Assembly: GCA_963820105.1 (NCBI GenBank)
Contig: CAWFYI010000001.1
Coordinates: 558,001 to 622,000 of the forward strand
Origin: CAWFYI01 sp963820105
Lineage (GTDB): Bacteria > Patescibacteriota > Saccharimonadia > Saccharimonadales > UBA4665
Length of the DNA stretch: 64,000 nt
Reading direction: 5' to 3'
Shown: positions 1 to 8,040 of the stretch, piece by piece
How positions within the stretch are numbered: position 1 is the stretch's first letter
Layout: every line of letters begins with the position of its first letter
Notes under the pieces: model-generated
Told to the model about the DNA's origin: nothing
What the model saw: the letters and a program-made list of their open reading frames with translations, nothing else
Databases searched by the model: none
Position numbers and translations under genes: made by a program

Positions 1-222
1 GCGGTGACAGTGTCGGCGGAAGTAGGCATCATCAAACCGGATCCCAGGATATTCGAGCACATCCTGGACGAACTGGGCGTGAATGCTGAAGAATCTGTGT
101 TCATAGATGACAACCCGCGCAATACCGAAGCCGCTTCGCGCCTCGGTATCAAGGGAATCGCCTATGACGGCGACATCGCGAAGCTTAAGCAGGAGTTGGC
201 CGCCTTAGGCGTAAAGGTTTAG
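1..222 (+). CDS. HAD-family hydrolase, C-terminal part (cut by window edge)
   Basis: The visible 73 codons are the C-terminal part of a HAD-superfamily phosphatase-like Rossmann core. The motif III lysine lies in KPDP and motif IV in FIDDN, followed by the usual NTEAA...GI segment. The catalytic motif I (DxD) and the cap lie left of the window, so neither start nor substrate can be judged. Its stop codon overlaps the stop of pyrE by 4 nt in a tail-to-tail arrangement. Confidence 0.75.
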   Translation, partial: AVTVSAEVGIIKPDPRIFEHILDELGVNAEESVFIDDNPRNTEAASRLGIKGIAYDGDIAKLKQELAALGVKV

Positions 223-833
223 CTACTACGCGTGAAGTCTATGGCCTGGTCGTAGCGCTCGCGGTCGAGTTTACCGGCGTCAAGTAATATGTCCAGGGCT
301 TCGGTTATGGTCATGGCCGCTTCCAGCGAATAGCCGGCCTTTTCGACGATCTCTTTGCCGCCCATTTCGCGGTCCAGCAGTAGATAGAAGCCTACGACTT
401 CCAGGCCGCATTCCTTGAACCTGTCTATGGACTCCAGCTTGGAATCGCCCTTGGCCACCAGGTCGTCGATGATAGCCACTTTGTCTCCGGGCTTCCAGTC
501 GCCTTCGATCAGCTTGCCCTTGCCATGCTCCTTGACCTTGGCGCGCGGCTGGATCAGCGGGCGGTTCGTTTCGTAACCCACGGCCGTAGCCAGCGGGATG
601 CCGGCCTCTGGTATACCGGCCAGCTTGATGTCCTGCGGCAGATCTTTGAGCAGCTCGGCATAAATAGCGGTAATGTTATGCAGAGCCTCCGGGAAGGACT
701 GCACGATACGCATGTCGATGTAAAAGGGCGACATCAGGCCGCTTTTGAGCTTGAACTCGCCGAATTGCAGGATGCCGTACTTGTGCAGGCTAAGCGCAAC
801 GTTGCGCTTGGTTTCATCTGATACTTCGCTCAT
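219..833 (-). CDS. pyrE: Orotate phosphoribosyltransferase
   Basis: PyrE joins orotate and PRPP to give OMP in pyrimidine synthesis. The start at 833 (MSEVSDETKR) gives 204 residues, the normal family length; an upstream in-frame extension to 920 is low-complexity and lies inside pyrF. The KYGILQFGEFKLKSG N-terminal segment, the RAKVKEHGKG loop and the PRPP site IIDDLVAKGDS can be seen. The PRPP loop is unusual: the common DDVxTxGxS reads DDLVAKGDS, with Ala at the usual Thr. The start lies about 20 nt inside the end of pyrF, so the two are probably translationally coupled and co-transcribed. Confidence 0.88.
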   Translation of the reverse strand: MSEVSDETKRNVALSLHKYGILQFGEFKLKSGLMSPFYIDMRIVQSFPEALHNITAIYAELLKDLPQDIKLAGIPEAGIPLATAVGYETNRPLIQPRAKVKEHGKGKLIEGDWKPGDKVAIIDDLVAKGDSKLESIDRFKECGLEVVGFYLLLDREMGGKEIVEKAGYSLEAAMTITEALDILLDAGKLDRERYDQAIDFTRSS

Positions 834-1659
834 GATGCCCCCGGTATTTATTGATCGTGTCGCGGGTTTTGGCGGCTTCGGTTTTGGCGGCTTCGGCAAA
901 ATCCTCGCCGCTTGATGCATACAGAATGGCCCGGGCCGAGTTGATTATCAGACCGCGGCCCTTGGAGTTCATGCCGGCCTTTATGACGGCTTCGGCATCG
1001 CCGCCCTGGGCACCCAATCCGGGCACCAGGAAGACCATGCCATTGCCGACCTGCCGGCGGACTCTGCCTATTTCCTCCGGATAAGTCGCGCCGACCACCA
1101 GCAGGCAATTGCCATTGGCATTCCACTTCTTGGCGACATTCTTAGCTACATGCATATACATGGGCAGCCTGTCCGCCTTCAGGTCCTGGAATTCGCCCGC
1201 GCCGTCGTTAGAGGTCCTGCACAGCACGATTATGCCCTTGTCTTTGTAGTCCAGGAACGGCTGCACGGCCTCGCGGCCCAGCCAAGGATGGACGGTCACG
1301 GCATCGGTACCCAGGTAATCGAAAGCGAAAATCGCGTAGTGCTTGTTCGTATTGCCTATGTCGGCGCGTTTCAGGTCGACGATTATCGGTATATCCGGGT
1401 ATTTTTCGCGGACGTAATCACAGGTCAGCTTAAGCTCTTCTATACCGGCGGCGCCGCGCGATTCATAAAAAGCCGTGTTCGGTTTGAAGGCGCAGGCCAG
1501 GTCGGCCGTGGCATCTACGATGGCCTTATTGAAATCGAACAGGGGCGTGTCGCTGCCGCGGACGCTTGCCGGCAGTTTGTCGAAGTCCGGATCAAGACCG
1601 ACGCACAGCAGGGAGTCGTTCTTACTGACGGCAGCGTCCAGTTTCTGTAAAAAACCCAT
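814..1659 (-). CDS. pyrF: Orotidine 5'-phosphate decarboxylase, long (type 2) form
   Basis: PyrF decarboxylates OMP to UMP. At 281 residues it matches the longer type 2 family. It has the N-terminal LLCVGLDPD strand, the FKPNTAFYES segment and the catalytic VDLKRADIGNT motif (DxKxxDI). A -10-like TACACT on the minus strand (1672-1667) puts the expected transcription start at 1660, one base before the ATG, so the transcript is probably leaderless. It is divergent from pyrD with only 35 bp between start codons, and overlaps pyrE at its 3' end. Confidence 0.93.
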   Translation of the reverse strand: MGFLQKLDAAVSKNDSLLCVGLDPDFDKLPASVRGSDTPLFDFNKAIVDATADLACAFKPNTAFYESRGAAGIEELKLTCDYVREKYPDIPIIVDLKRADIGNTNKHYAIFAFDYLGTDAVTVHPWLGREAVQPFLDYKDKGIIVLCRTSNDGAGEFQDLKADRLPMYMHVAKNVAKKWNANGNCLLVVGATYPEEIGRVRRQVGNGMVFLVPGLGAQGGDAEAVIKAGMNSKGRGLIINSARAILYASSGEDFAEAAKTEAAKTRDTINKYRGHHERSIR

Positions 1660-1666
1660 CCGTTAA

Positions 1667-1688
1667 AGTGTACCAGATGAGATACAAT
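1667..1688. promoter_or_regulatory. Divergent -10 pair for pyrF (minus) and pyrD (plus)
   Basis: TACACT on the minus strand (1672-1667) and TACAAT on the plus strand (1683-1688) lie 10 bp apart. Each puts its expected start point at or one base before the ATG of pyrF (1659) and pyrD (1695). The two promoters overlap, so one regulator could control both. Confidence 0.6.
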
Positions 1689-1694
1689 AGAAGT

Positions 1695-2783
1695 ATGCCA
1701 AAACAGCTAGGAGTTATCTACGACCCGGCCAAGACGTTCGACGATAACGTCGACCACGGGCCGTTCCCGCTGAAACCTGGCGAAAAACCCTACGAGAATA
1801 CGGGCGAGCCGCGCTTCAGCTTCCTGGGCCACAAACTGTACTCGCCGTTCGGCATCGGCGCCGGCTCGCTGCCCACCTCCAAACATGTACGCTTCGCCTT
1901 TGAGCGGGGTTTCGACGTGGTCTGCTACAAGACCCAGCGCAGCGTAGAGTTCAAAGCCAATAAGTTCCCGAACGTGACCTACGTGGACGTGGACGGCGAT
2001 CTGACTCTAGAAAAGGCGGCGCAGCCGCTGGTCGGCCACCTGGATTCGGACAAGCCGGTAGAGAAGCTGACCATCACCAACTCGTTCGGCAACCCGTCGC
2101 GCGGGCCTGACTTCTGGGTAGAGGACATGAAGCAGGCCGTAGCCGCGCAGGGCAAGGGCCAGCTACTTATCGCCAGCGTGGTGGGCACCATCCAGGACGG
2201 TTTTTCGCAGGATGATTACTATGATGATTTCGCTAAGGCAGCCAAGCTAGCCGTTGGCGCGGGCGTGAAGGCCGTAGAGATAAACCTGTCATGCCCGAAC
2301 GTCGCCTCTGAGGGCGTACTCTGCTACAGCCGCGACGCAGTGGTGAGCGTATGCAAGAAGGTCAAGGAAGCCGTGGGCGATGTCCCAGTAATCGCCAAGG
2401 TCGGCTACTTCGGGCCGGACCAGCAGGAATTGCTGGCGAAAATCGTATTGGATACCAAACCCTATCTGGCGGCTTTCTCAGCTATAAACACCATCCCAGC
2501 CGCCGTGGTAGACGAGCAGGGCAAACAACTGCTTCCCGGAGAAGGCCGTTTGAAAAGCGGCCTGTGCGGCGCCGGCATCAAGTGGGCCGGGCTGGACATG
2601 GTCGGCCGGCTGGCCGCCCTGCGCGAAAAGCACGGCCTGGGCTACGAAATCATAGGCATCGGCGGCGTGGCCTTACCGGCCGATTTCCAAGCGTACCGCG
2701 ATGCCGGCGCCGACGTCGTCCAATCCGTCACCGCCGCCATGTGGAACCCGGACCTGGCCGCCCAGATCAAAGCTTCACTATAA
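1695..2783 (+). CDS. pyrD: Dihydroorotate dehydrogenase family protein
   Basis: This 362-residue FMN TIM-barrel enzyme would oxidise dihydroorotate to orotate. Visible signatures are GIGAGSLPTSKHV near the N-terminus, NSFGNPS, EINLSCPNV and the C-terminal phosphate-binding GIGGVALPADFQAYRDAGADVVQ. NLSCPN is like class 1 enzymes; the class and electron acceptor are not settled by eye. ATG 1695 was chosen over the longer frame from 1668 because TACAAT at 1683-1688 predicts transcription starting exactly at 1695. It faces away from pyrF-pyrE, and the three genes cover the last steps to UMP. Confidence 0.88.
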   Translation: MPKQLGVIYDPAKTFDDNVDHGPFPLKPGEKPYENTGEPRFSFLGHKLYSPFGIGAGSLPTSKHVRFAFERGFDVVCYKTQRSVEFKANKFPNVTYVDVDGDLTLEKAAQPLVGHLDSDKPVEKLTITNSFGNPSRGPDFWVEDMKQAVAAQGKGQLLIASVVGTIQDGFSQDDYYDDFAKAAKLAVGAGVKAVEINLSCPNVASEGVLCYSRDAVVSVCKKVKEAVGDVPVIAKVGYFGPDQQELLAKIVLDTKPYLAAFSAINTIPAAVVDEQGKQLLPGEGRLKSGLCGAGIKWAGLDMVGRLAALREKHGLGYEIIGIGGVALPADFQAYRDAGADVVQSVTAAMWNPDLAAQIKASL

Positions 2784-2829
2784 TCATTAAATTTCATTAG
2801 CTTTTCATGACCCCGCGCAGCAACGGTCT

Positions 2830-2835
2830 TATAAT
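2830..2835 (+). promoter_or_regulatory. -10 box of a leaderless MazF-like mRNA
   Basis: A perfect TATAAT. Counting seven bases from its end lands on the A of the ATG at 2842, and there is no room for a ribosome binding site. Confidence 0.65.
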
Positions 2836-2841
2836 CGCGCC

Positions 2842-3252
2842 ATGCCGCATAAGGATTACTGGGGCTGGACCGCCCGCAAAATCAGGCTGAATGATCGCCG
2901 GCGCAACTCCAGGCTGTATTTTTATGAGCGCGAAGTCTGGTGGACCGCCATTGGCCACAATGTCGGCGACGAAGAGGACGGCAAGGGCTACAACTTTGCC
3001 CGCCCGGTCGTAATAATCAAAAAGTTCAACAAGAACTTGTTCTATGGCATACCGCTATCTACCGCCTCTAAGCATAACCGATATTATCAAGCGCTGACGG
3101 TGAAAGGGCATCAGAGATCGGCACTCTTATCACATATGCGAGATTACGACGCAAAAAGGCTTATCAACAAGCTTGGCGACATAAACGAAGCCGAATACCT
3201 GCAATTGTTGCTGGCGATAATCCTGCTTTTGAAACCGAAAGACGGGCCGTAA
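2842..3252 (+). CDS. PemK/MazF-like toxin-family protein
   Basis: This 136-residue protein has the PemK/MazF barrel signature: REVWWTAIGHNVGDEEDG opening, then RPVVIIKKFN, the GIPLSTA strand, and a C-terminal helix starting DAKRLINKLGDI. Family members are ribosome-independent mRNA interferases or their non-toxic relatives. No antitoxin gene lies next to it, so it is a solitary member here, as often in small-genome lineages. TATAAT at 2830-2835 predicts a transcript beginning exactly at the ATG. Confidence 0.75.
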   Translation: MPHKDYWGWTARKIRLNDRRRNSRLYFYEREVWWTAIGHNVGDEEDGKGYNFARPVVIIKKFNKNLFYGIPLSTASKHNRYYQALTVKGHQRSALLSHMRDYDAKRLINKLGDINEAEYLQLLLAIILLLKPKDGP

Positions 3253-3260
3253 ATTTTTAA

Positions 3261-3280
3261 CCCCCGCGCTTAGGCGGGGG
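3261..3280. terminator. GC-rich hairpin between convergent genes
   Basis: CCCCCGC and GCGGGGG form a 7-bp stem with a 6-nt loop between the MazF-like gene and the leftward amidohydrolase. On the minus strand it is followed by TTAAAAATTT. It may end transcription from both sides. Confidence 0.5.
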
Positions 3281-3352
3281 TGAGTCCGAAGACCGTTTGC
3301 GGCGTCATTGCTGGTTCGCCAACCCGCGTGGGGTGAGTCCGAAGACAGTTTG
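3276..3352. repeat. Two 24-bp direct repeats after small hairpins
   Basis: Copies at 3276-3299 and 3329-3352 share GGGGTGAGTCCGAAGAC followed by C/A and GTTTG. Each copy starts with the G-run of a hairpin: CCCCCGC/GCGGGGG for the first, ACCC/GGGT for the second. They lie in the gap between convergent genes. Function unknown. Confidence 0.6.
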
Positions 3353-3391
3353 TACTTCCATTATCGCCAAAGCCTGCACCGCAAGTCAACC

Positions 3392-4402
3392 CTATCCCAA
3401 GAACAACGCGGCCTTGCCGCCCTCGGTCGCTATGTCCGCCAAGGCGTCCATGTCGTAGAAGTGGCAGGCTTCCAGCAGAAAGCGCAGTTCCGTCCACATG
3501 TCGCCGTCGCTGAAAGGCTTATAGATGTCAGCGATGTCGTCGGTGCCCAGAGCCACCTTCACGCCGGCGGCAATCATTTCCTTGGCCGGCGTCACCGCAT
3601 TGTGCAGGGGGCCGATGACATCATTAGGCTGCTGGCCGACCCAGCTCTGGTCAATCCAGGAACTGGGGCAGGCGATGACCGTGATGTCCAGCTCCACCAA
3701 TCCGTCATAAATCTTCTGCCTGTACGATTTTTCCTGCGCAGCTACCGAGATGCAGTGGATGGCCGTCACCTTGCCGGCATATTTATGCGCGCGCGTCTTT
3801 TCAATCAGAAGCTCCGTGTCCCGTTGCGAAGGCATATTGAGCTGGTCGACATGTACATGGAGCGGCTTCTTATGTCTTTTGGCCGTATCGAACAATATGT
3901 CCAGGTGTTCCGCCTTGTGATCGACGCCAATCTTAATCTCGCTGTCGGCCTCCGGCAGACCGCCGATTATGTCTACGAAGCTGGCGGCCTCTTCAAACCA
4001 TTTGACTTCCTCTGGCTTAGTCGTAAGTCCTTTGATCGGCTGATGTATGAACTTCAGTTCCAGCTGGCCCTTATAACGGCTCTTGATGATATCAGCCGCT
4101 TTCAGGTTCTTGTCCTTGACTATGCTATCGCAGTCAATGAAAGATCCGAGCGCCTGTACGCCCTGGGCCAACTGATTGTCTATTACCTGCGACATGTGGC
4201 CGACGATATCGTCTACGGTCGCGCGCTTCTTGAATTCGTCCGGATGGTCCCATTTGGCGCTTAGCGGATCGTTGGTCTTGGAATAATTGGACTCGTTGAT
4301 GATGTAGCTGCGATCGATGTGCGTGTGGGCATTGACCCAGCCGCCCTTGGCCTTGATCTTGTCGAGCAGTATCTGTTTGGGGTCGATTCGTTGCCATGCC
4401 AT
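3392..4402 (-). CDS. Amidohydrolase-superfamily protein, cytosine-deaminase-like
   Basis: This 336-residue protein has the metal-binding pattern of the amidohydrolase barrel: NAHTHID near residue 25, HVHVDQ in the middle, AIHCIS, then GTDD near the C-terminus. The pattern is closest to the cytosine deaminase/N-isopropylammelide group, but substrate cannot be told from the sequence. It is the last gene of the argG operon, 9 nt after its neighbour. TAATAT on the minus strand at 4414-4409 also predicts a separate start exactly at its ATG, so it may have its own leaderless transcript. Confidence 0.72.
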   Translation of the reverse strand: MAWQRIDPKQILLDKIKAKGGWVNAHTHIDRSYIINESNYSKTNDPLSAKWDHPDEFKKRATVDDIVGHMSQVIDNQLAQGVQALGSFIDCDSIVKDKNLKAADIIKSRYKGQLELKFIHQPIKGLTTKPEEVKWFEEAASFVDIIGGLPEADSEIKIGVDHKAEHLDILFDTAKRHKKPLHVHVDQLNMPSQRDTELLIEKTRAHKYAGKVTAIHCISVAAQEKSYRQKIYDGLVELDITVIACPSSWIDQSWVGQQPNDVIGPLHNAVTPAKEMIAAGVKVALGTDDIADIYKPFSDGDMWTELRFLLEACHFYDMDALADIATEGGKAALFLG

Positions 4403-4411
4403 GGTTATATA

Positions 4412-5209
4412 TTACTCCAAGACGTTTATTAAGCAGTGGATGCCGCCGCCGGCCTTCTTGAATTCATCGATGTTGACCTCGTGCACTTTGAGCCCGAGTT
4501 TCTTCAGGTCTTTCCTGAAGGCGTTGGGAGTGCCGGCCGACACGAGCACGTCCTTGCCACTGATGAACGAATTGGCCGCGTAAGCGTCCGCAGCCGATTT
4601 CGACAGCTTGTGCAGGTTAGGGACCAGGCGCTTAAGCAAATTCTGCGAGCTGTGCGAGAAGGCGGGGGGATAATAGAAGGCCGTATCCTCGTTGACGGGA
4701 AGGAAGCACATGTCCAGGTGATAGAAGTACGGATCGACTAACCTGAGCGGTATGACGTCGACCTCGAGCTTGCGCGCCAGTTCCTCGCAGCTGGCCACGC
4801 TTGCACGGAAGCCGGTACCCACAAACAGCATGTCGCCGAAGAACAGCGTGTCGCCGCCCTCGAAAGGAAAGATGTTGGACAGCGCGCGCAGGCGGAAACC
4901 GTGATCGCGGAACCATTCCCGGTAATAAACGCGCTCCTTGCGGCGCTGGGCGTAGCGGAAGTTCGCCAGCAGGACCGCGCCGTCCCGCACTATGCCCTGG
5001 TCCGTCGCGAACACCATGTCCGGCACGTCCGGCTCTTGTTCTATGACCTCTACTTTTATACCGATAGAGCGCAGAGCGGCGGTCAGCGATTCCCACTGTT
5101 TGAGCGCCTTGCCACGCGCTACCGAGTAAGGCCGCATATGAGGGTTGATTATATATTCGACGTTGAAGTACGCGGGGCGGCAGAGCAGGGCCCGTTTTAC
5201 TGGCTGCAC
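4412..5209 (-). CDS. Amidinotransferase/DDAH-family protein
   Basis: About 265 residues of the pentein fold (arginine deiminase, dimethylargininase and amidinotransferase superfamily). Supporting features are FEGGD near the middle, the YHLD catalytic His-Asp pair, and the C-terminal GGGIHCLIN with the nucleophilic Cys. These enzymes release or transfer the guanidino group of arginine-like substrates, often giving citrulline. The start is taken as GTG 5209, four bases after a GGAGGGG ribosome site (5220-5214); TTG 5212 is an alternative. It sits between argG and an amidohydrolase in one operon, which suggests citrulline made here could feed ArgG. That link is inference. Confidence 0.75.
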   Translation of the reverse strand: MQPVKRALLCRPAYFNVEYIINPHMRPYSVARGKALKQWESLTAALRSIGIKVEVIEQEPDVPDMVFATDQGIVRDGAVLLANFRYAQRRKERVYYREWFRDHGFRLRALSNIFPFEGGDTLFFGDMLFVGTGFRASVASCEELARKLEVDVIPLRLVDPYFYHLDMCFLPVNEDTAFYYPPAFSHSSQNLLKRLVPNLHKLSKSAADAYAANSFISGKDVLVSAGTPNAFRKDLKKLGLKVHEVNIDEFKKAGGGIHCLINVLE

Positions 5210-5220
5210 CAAGCCCCTCC

Positions 5221-6858
5221 TCAGATCTTCGCTTTCACGAGTTTGGAAACCATGTCTTCGGCTACCGAAACAGTGGTTATCAACGGCGTGTTCGATTTGA
5301 CTGCCTTTTCGCGTATGCTCTGGCCGTCGGTCTTTTCCTTTTCCTGGCTGGCGGGAAGCTCCTTGCCGGTCGGGATATTGATGATCAGGTCGAAGCGCTT
5401 GGCGTCCAGCATCTGCCCCAAATTGGGCTTGAGCTCCGGCCGGCTGATTTTGTTTACCAGTATGGCCTCGATGCCTTTGGCCTTCAGGAACTTATGCGTC
5501 TTGTACGTGGCGTACAGCTGATAGTCCATATCGCTCAGCGCCTTCATCTGCGGCAGCAGTTTGAGTTTCTTCTCACGGCCGCCGACGGCCAGCAGGGCGG
5601 TGCGGCGCCGCTGCTGCGCCAGTTTCATCTGGAGCGTATAGTGCTCGATAAAGCCGGCCGAAGCATTCTGGTTGAACAGCTCGTTCGAATCCATGAAGGT
5701 GGCCAGCTTCTCGTCGAAGATGGTGTTGGGCGTTTCCACTGCAACCGCTTCTATGTGGCCCTTGAAGAGCTTGACGGTTACGTTGCCGGTGATCTTGTCG
5801 TTCACCTTGTCTTCGTAGGCGTTCAGGTCGTCCATGAGCGGCTCGAACCAGAGCGCGCCGTACACCAGATAGGCCCACTTCTCGTCGACGATGGACTTGA
5901 ACTCGTTCTCTAGGCGGGTGGATGTGTAGCGCTCCAGGGCCTTGTGCGCGGTTATGATCGTCTCGGCGGCCGGCGCCTCGTAGATGCCGCGGACTTTGAG
6001 CCCGATGATGCGGTCTTCCAGCAGATGCACTATGCCGATGGCATGCTGGGCCGCCCGCTTGTTGAGCCTGTCTATGATCTCTACCAGGCCCATCTCCTTG
6101 TCGTCCACGGCAACCGGCAAGCCCTTTTCGAATTCGATCTTTATGTATTCCGACGTGTCCTTGGCCTTTTCCGGCGTCTTGCAAACCTGCAGGATCTTTT
6201 CGAGCGGGGGAATCAGTGCGGGATTCTCGATCTCGCCGCCTTCGCCGGTCACGCCCCACATGTTGTCGTCATAAGAGTAGGGCTTTTCCTTGGTCTGTTT
6301 GACCGGAATGCCGTGCTCGCGGCAGTATTCCAGTTGCTCGTCGCGGCCCATGCCCCATTCGCGCACCGGAGCGATTATCTTTATGTCCGGGTTCAGGGCC
6401 AAAGCCGAACCCTCTATGCGGACCTGGTCGTTGCCTTTGCCGGTGGCTCCGTGCGCTATGGCGTCGGCGCCTTCGGCGGCCGCCACTTTGACGGCCCACT
6501 TGGCCAGGAGAGGCCGCCCCAGCGGAGTGGACATATAGTACCGGCCCTGGTACATACCGTTAGCCTTGATGCCTTTGGATATGTACTCCTCGGCGAACTC
6601 ATGCTTGGCATCCACCACCAGCGCCTTGACCGCGCCGAGGTCCAGCGCCTTCTGACGTATCTCGGCCAGATCGTCGGCCTGCTGGCCGATATCGACTGTC
6701 AGCGCGATGACCTCGGCCCTATATTCTTCCTGTATCCATTTGAGCATCGTAGAGGTGTCCAGGCCGCCGGAATAGAGCAACACTACTTTCTTGACGTCGC
6801 CCTTGCGGCCCTCATGTGACGCTACTTTGATGTACTGGTTTTTACCCTTTAGCGCCAT
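5221..6858 (-). CDS. argG: Argininosuccinate synthase with C-terminal MGS-like domain
   Basis: Residues 1 to about 410 are an argininosuccinate synthase, which joins citrulline and aspartate using ATP: SGGLDTS P-loop (30-36), HGATGKGNDQVR, and the EYIKIEFEKGLPVAV segment. Typical enzymes end near residue 400. Here a further stretch of about 125 residues (around 421-545) looks like an MGS-like domain, the allosteric domain of carbamoyl-phosphate synthetase: LLAVGGREKK, YATYKTHKFLKAKGI, LIINIP and SNTPLITTVSVAEDM. GAGGT at 6867-6863 is a clear ribosome site for ATG 6858. It leads a leftward three-gene operon. No argH is in view. Confidence 0.88.
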   Translation of the reverse strand: MALKGKNQYIKVASHEGRKGDVKKVVLLYSGGLDTSTMLKWIQEEYRAEVIALTVDIGQQADDLAEIRQKALDLGAVKALVVDAKHEFAEEYISKGIKANGMYQGRYYMSTPLGRPLLAKWAVKVAAAEGADAIAHGATGKGNDQVRIEGSALALNPDIKIIAPVREWGMGRDEQLEYCREHGIPVKQTKEKPYSYDDNMWGVTGEGGEIENPALIPPLEKILQVCKTPEKAKDTSEYIKIEFEKGLPVAVDDKEMGLVEIIDRLNKRAAQHAIGIVHLLEDRIIGLKVRGIYEAPAAETIITAHKALERYTSTRLENEFKSIVDEKWAYLVYGALWFEPLMDDLNAYEDKVNDKITGNVTVKLFKGHIEAVAVETPNTIFDEKLATFMDSNELFNQNASAGFIEHYTLQMKLAQQRRRTALLAVGGREKKLKLLPQMKALSDMDYQLYATYKTHKFLKAKGIEAILVNKISRPELKPNLGQMLDAKRFDLIINIPTGKELPASQEKEKTDGQSIREKAVKSNTPLITTVSVAEDMVSKLVKAKI

Positions 6859-7009
6859 ATTTACCTCAATTATTGCTTAAATTTACTCAAAAATCATTCA
6901 TTTTTTATAAAATAAACGCTTTTACCACATAAAATTTTAAGGTGTTGCGCCGGGGAAGTCAAGCATGTTTTTGGCCGGACCGCGGAAATCCATGCTACAC
7001 TAATGGCAT

Positions 7010-7993
7010 ATGAACCGTGTGGGCGATAACCATGGCATGCAACTTATAAGTGGGCGGGCTCACCCCGAGTTGGCATCGGAAATTGCCGATTACCTAGGTA
7101 TTGAGCTTTGCAATACCAGGATTAGCGACTTCGCTAACGGCGAAATAAGCATCCGCTTCAAGGACTCGCTGCGCGGCAACGACGTGTTCATCATACAGAC
7201 CCACGGCGCCCAAGGGCTGAAAATCCATACTTCGATATTCGAGCAGCTGCTCATGATAGATGCCGCCAAGCGCGCGTCGGCACGGAGCATCACCGCCATC
7301 TGCCCGCTACTCAGCTACGCCAGGCAGGACAGAAAAGCCGCGGGCCGCGAACCAATCGCGGCTCGTTTGCTTATAGACATGCTGGCGACGGCCGGCGCCG
7401 ACCGTATCATGAGTATCGACTTGCACTCGGGGCAGACCCAGGGATTCTTCGACGGTCCGTTCGACCACCTTATAGCCATGCCGCTTTTCAATAGGTACAT
7501 AAAATCCAACCTGGGCAAGGACATCATGTTCGTAGCGCCGGACGCCGGACGCGTGAAGATGGCCGAACGCTACAGCAGCACGTTCGATACCGGCATGGCC
7601 ATCATCCACAAGATACGCTCCACCGAGAAGCATAACAGCGTGGTTGCCAAGCATCTGATTGGTGACGTCAAGGGCCGGGACTGCGTCATCGTAGACGATA
7701 TGATCGACACTGCCGGCACGTTCTGCGCGGCCGCAGAGATGCTCAAAGAGAAAGGCGCCGGCAATATATACGGCGTGGCGACGCACGGAATCTTTTCTGA
7801 GCCGTCCCTGGAGCGGATAGAGGCGTCGCCGTTCGAGAAAGTCATCGTCACGAACACCGTGCCTATAGATACGCATGGCATCACTAAGAAAGTAGAAGTC
7901 CTGTCTGTAGCGAAACTGCTGGCCGAAACGATTGCCGCGGTCAGCAGCGCCAGCTCGGTATCGGCCCTATTCGAAGGCCAGAACCAGTTCTAG
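7010..7993 (+). CDS. prs: Ribose-phosphate pyrophosphokinase
   Basis: PRPP synthetase makes PRPP from ribose 5-phosphate and ATP, feeding PyrE and purine synthesis. The 327-residue frame has the FANGEISIRF opening, the SYARQDRKAAGREPI flexible loop, SIDLHSGQTQGFF and the PRPP motif DCVIVDDMIDTAGT. TACACT at 6996-7001 predicts a start point at 7008, two bases before ATG 7010. An in-frame ATG at 7037 (MQLISGRAHPELA) matches the usual family start, so the first nine residues may be extra. It is divergent from argG. Confidence 0.93.
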   Translation: MNRVGDNHGMQLISGRAHPELASEIADYLGIELCNTRISDFANGEISIRFKDSLRGNDVFIIQTHGAQGLKIHTSIFEQLLMIDAAKRASARSITAICPLLSYARQDRKAAGREPIAARLLIDMLATAGADRIMSIDLHSGQTQGFFDGPFDHLIAMPLFNRYIKSNLGKDIMFVAPDAGRVKMAERYSSTFDTGMAIIHKIRSTEKHNSVVAKHLIGDVKGRDCVIVDDMIDTAGTFCAAAEMLKEKGAGNIYGVATHGIFSEPSLERIEASPFEKVIVTNTVPIDTHGITKKVEVLSVAKLLAETIAAVSSASSVSALFEGQNQF

Positions 7994-8040
7994 GCCCACG
8001 TCTTGCTTATCCATAGAGAGTCAAGTAGTCTAGTTTAGGT

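Noticed and set aside
3308..4264. 318-codon plus-strand frame opposite the amidohydrolase
   Set aside because: It is the antisense shadow of a gene with clear metal-binding motifs; it shows no recognisable protein features.
5944..6819. 291-codon plus-strand frame opposite argG
   Set aside because: Antisense shadow of a conserved enzyme gene.
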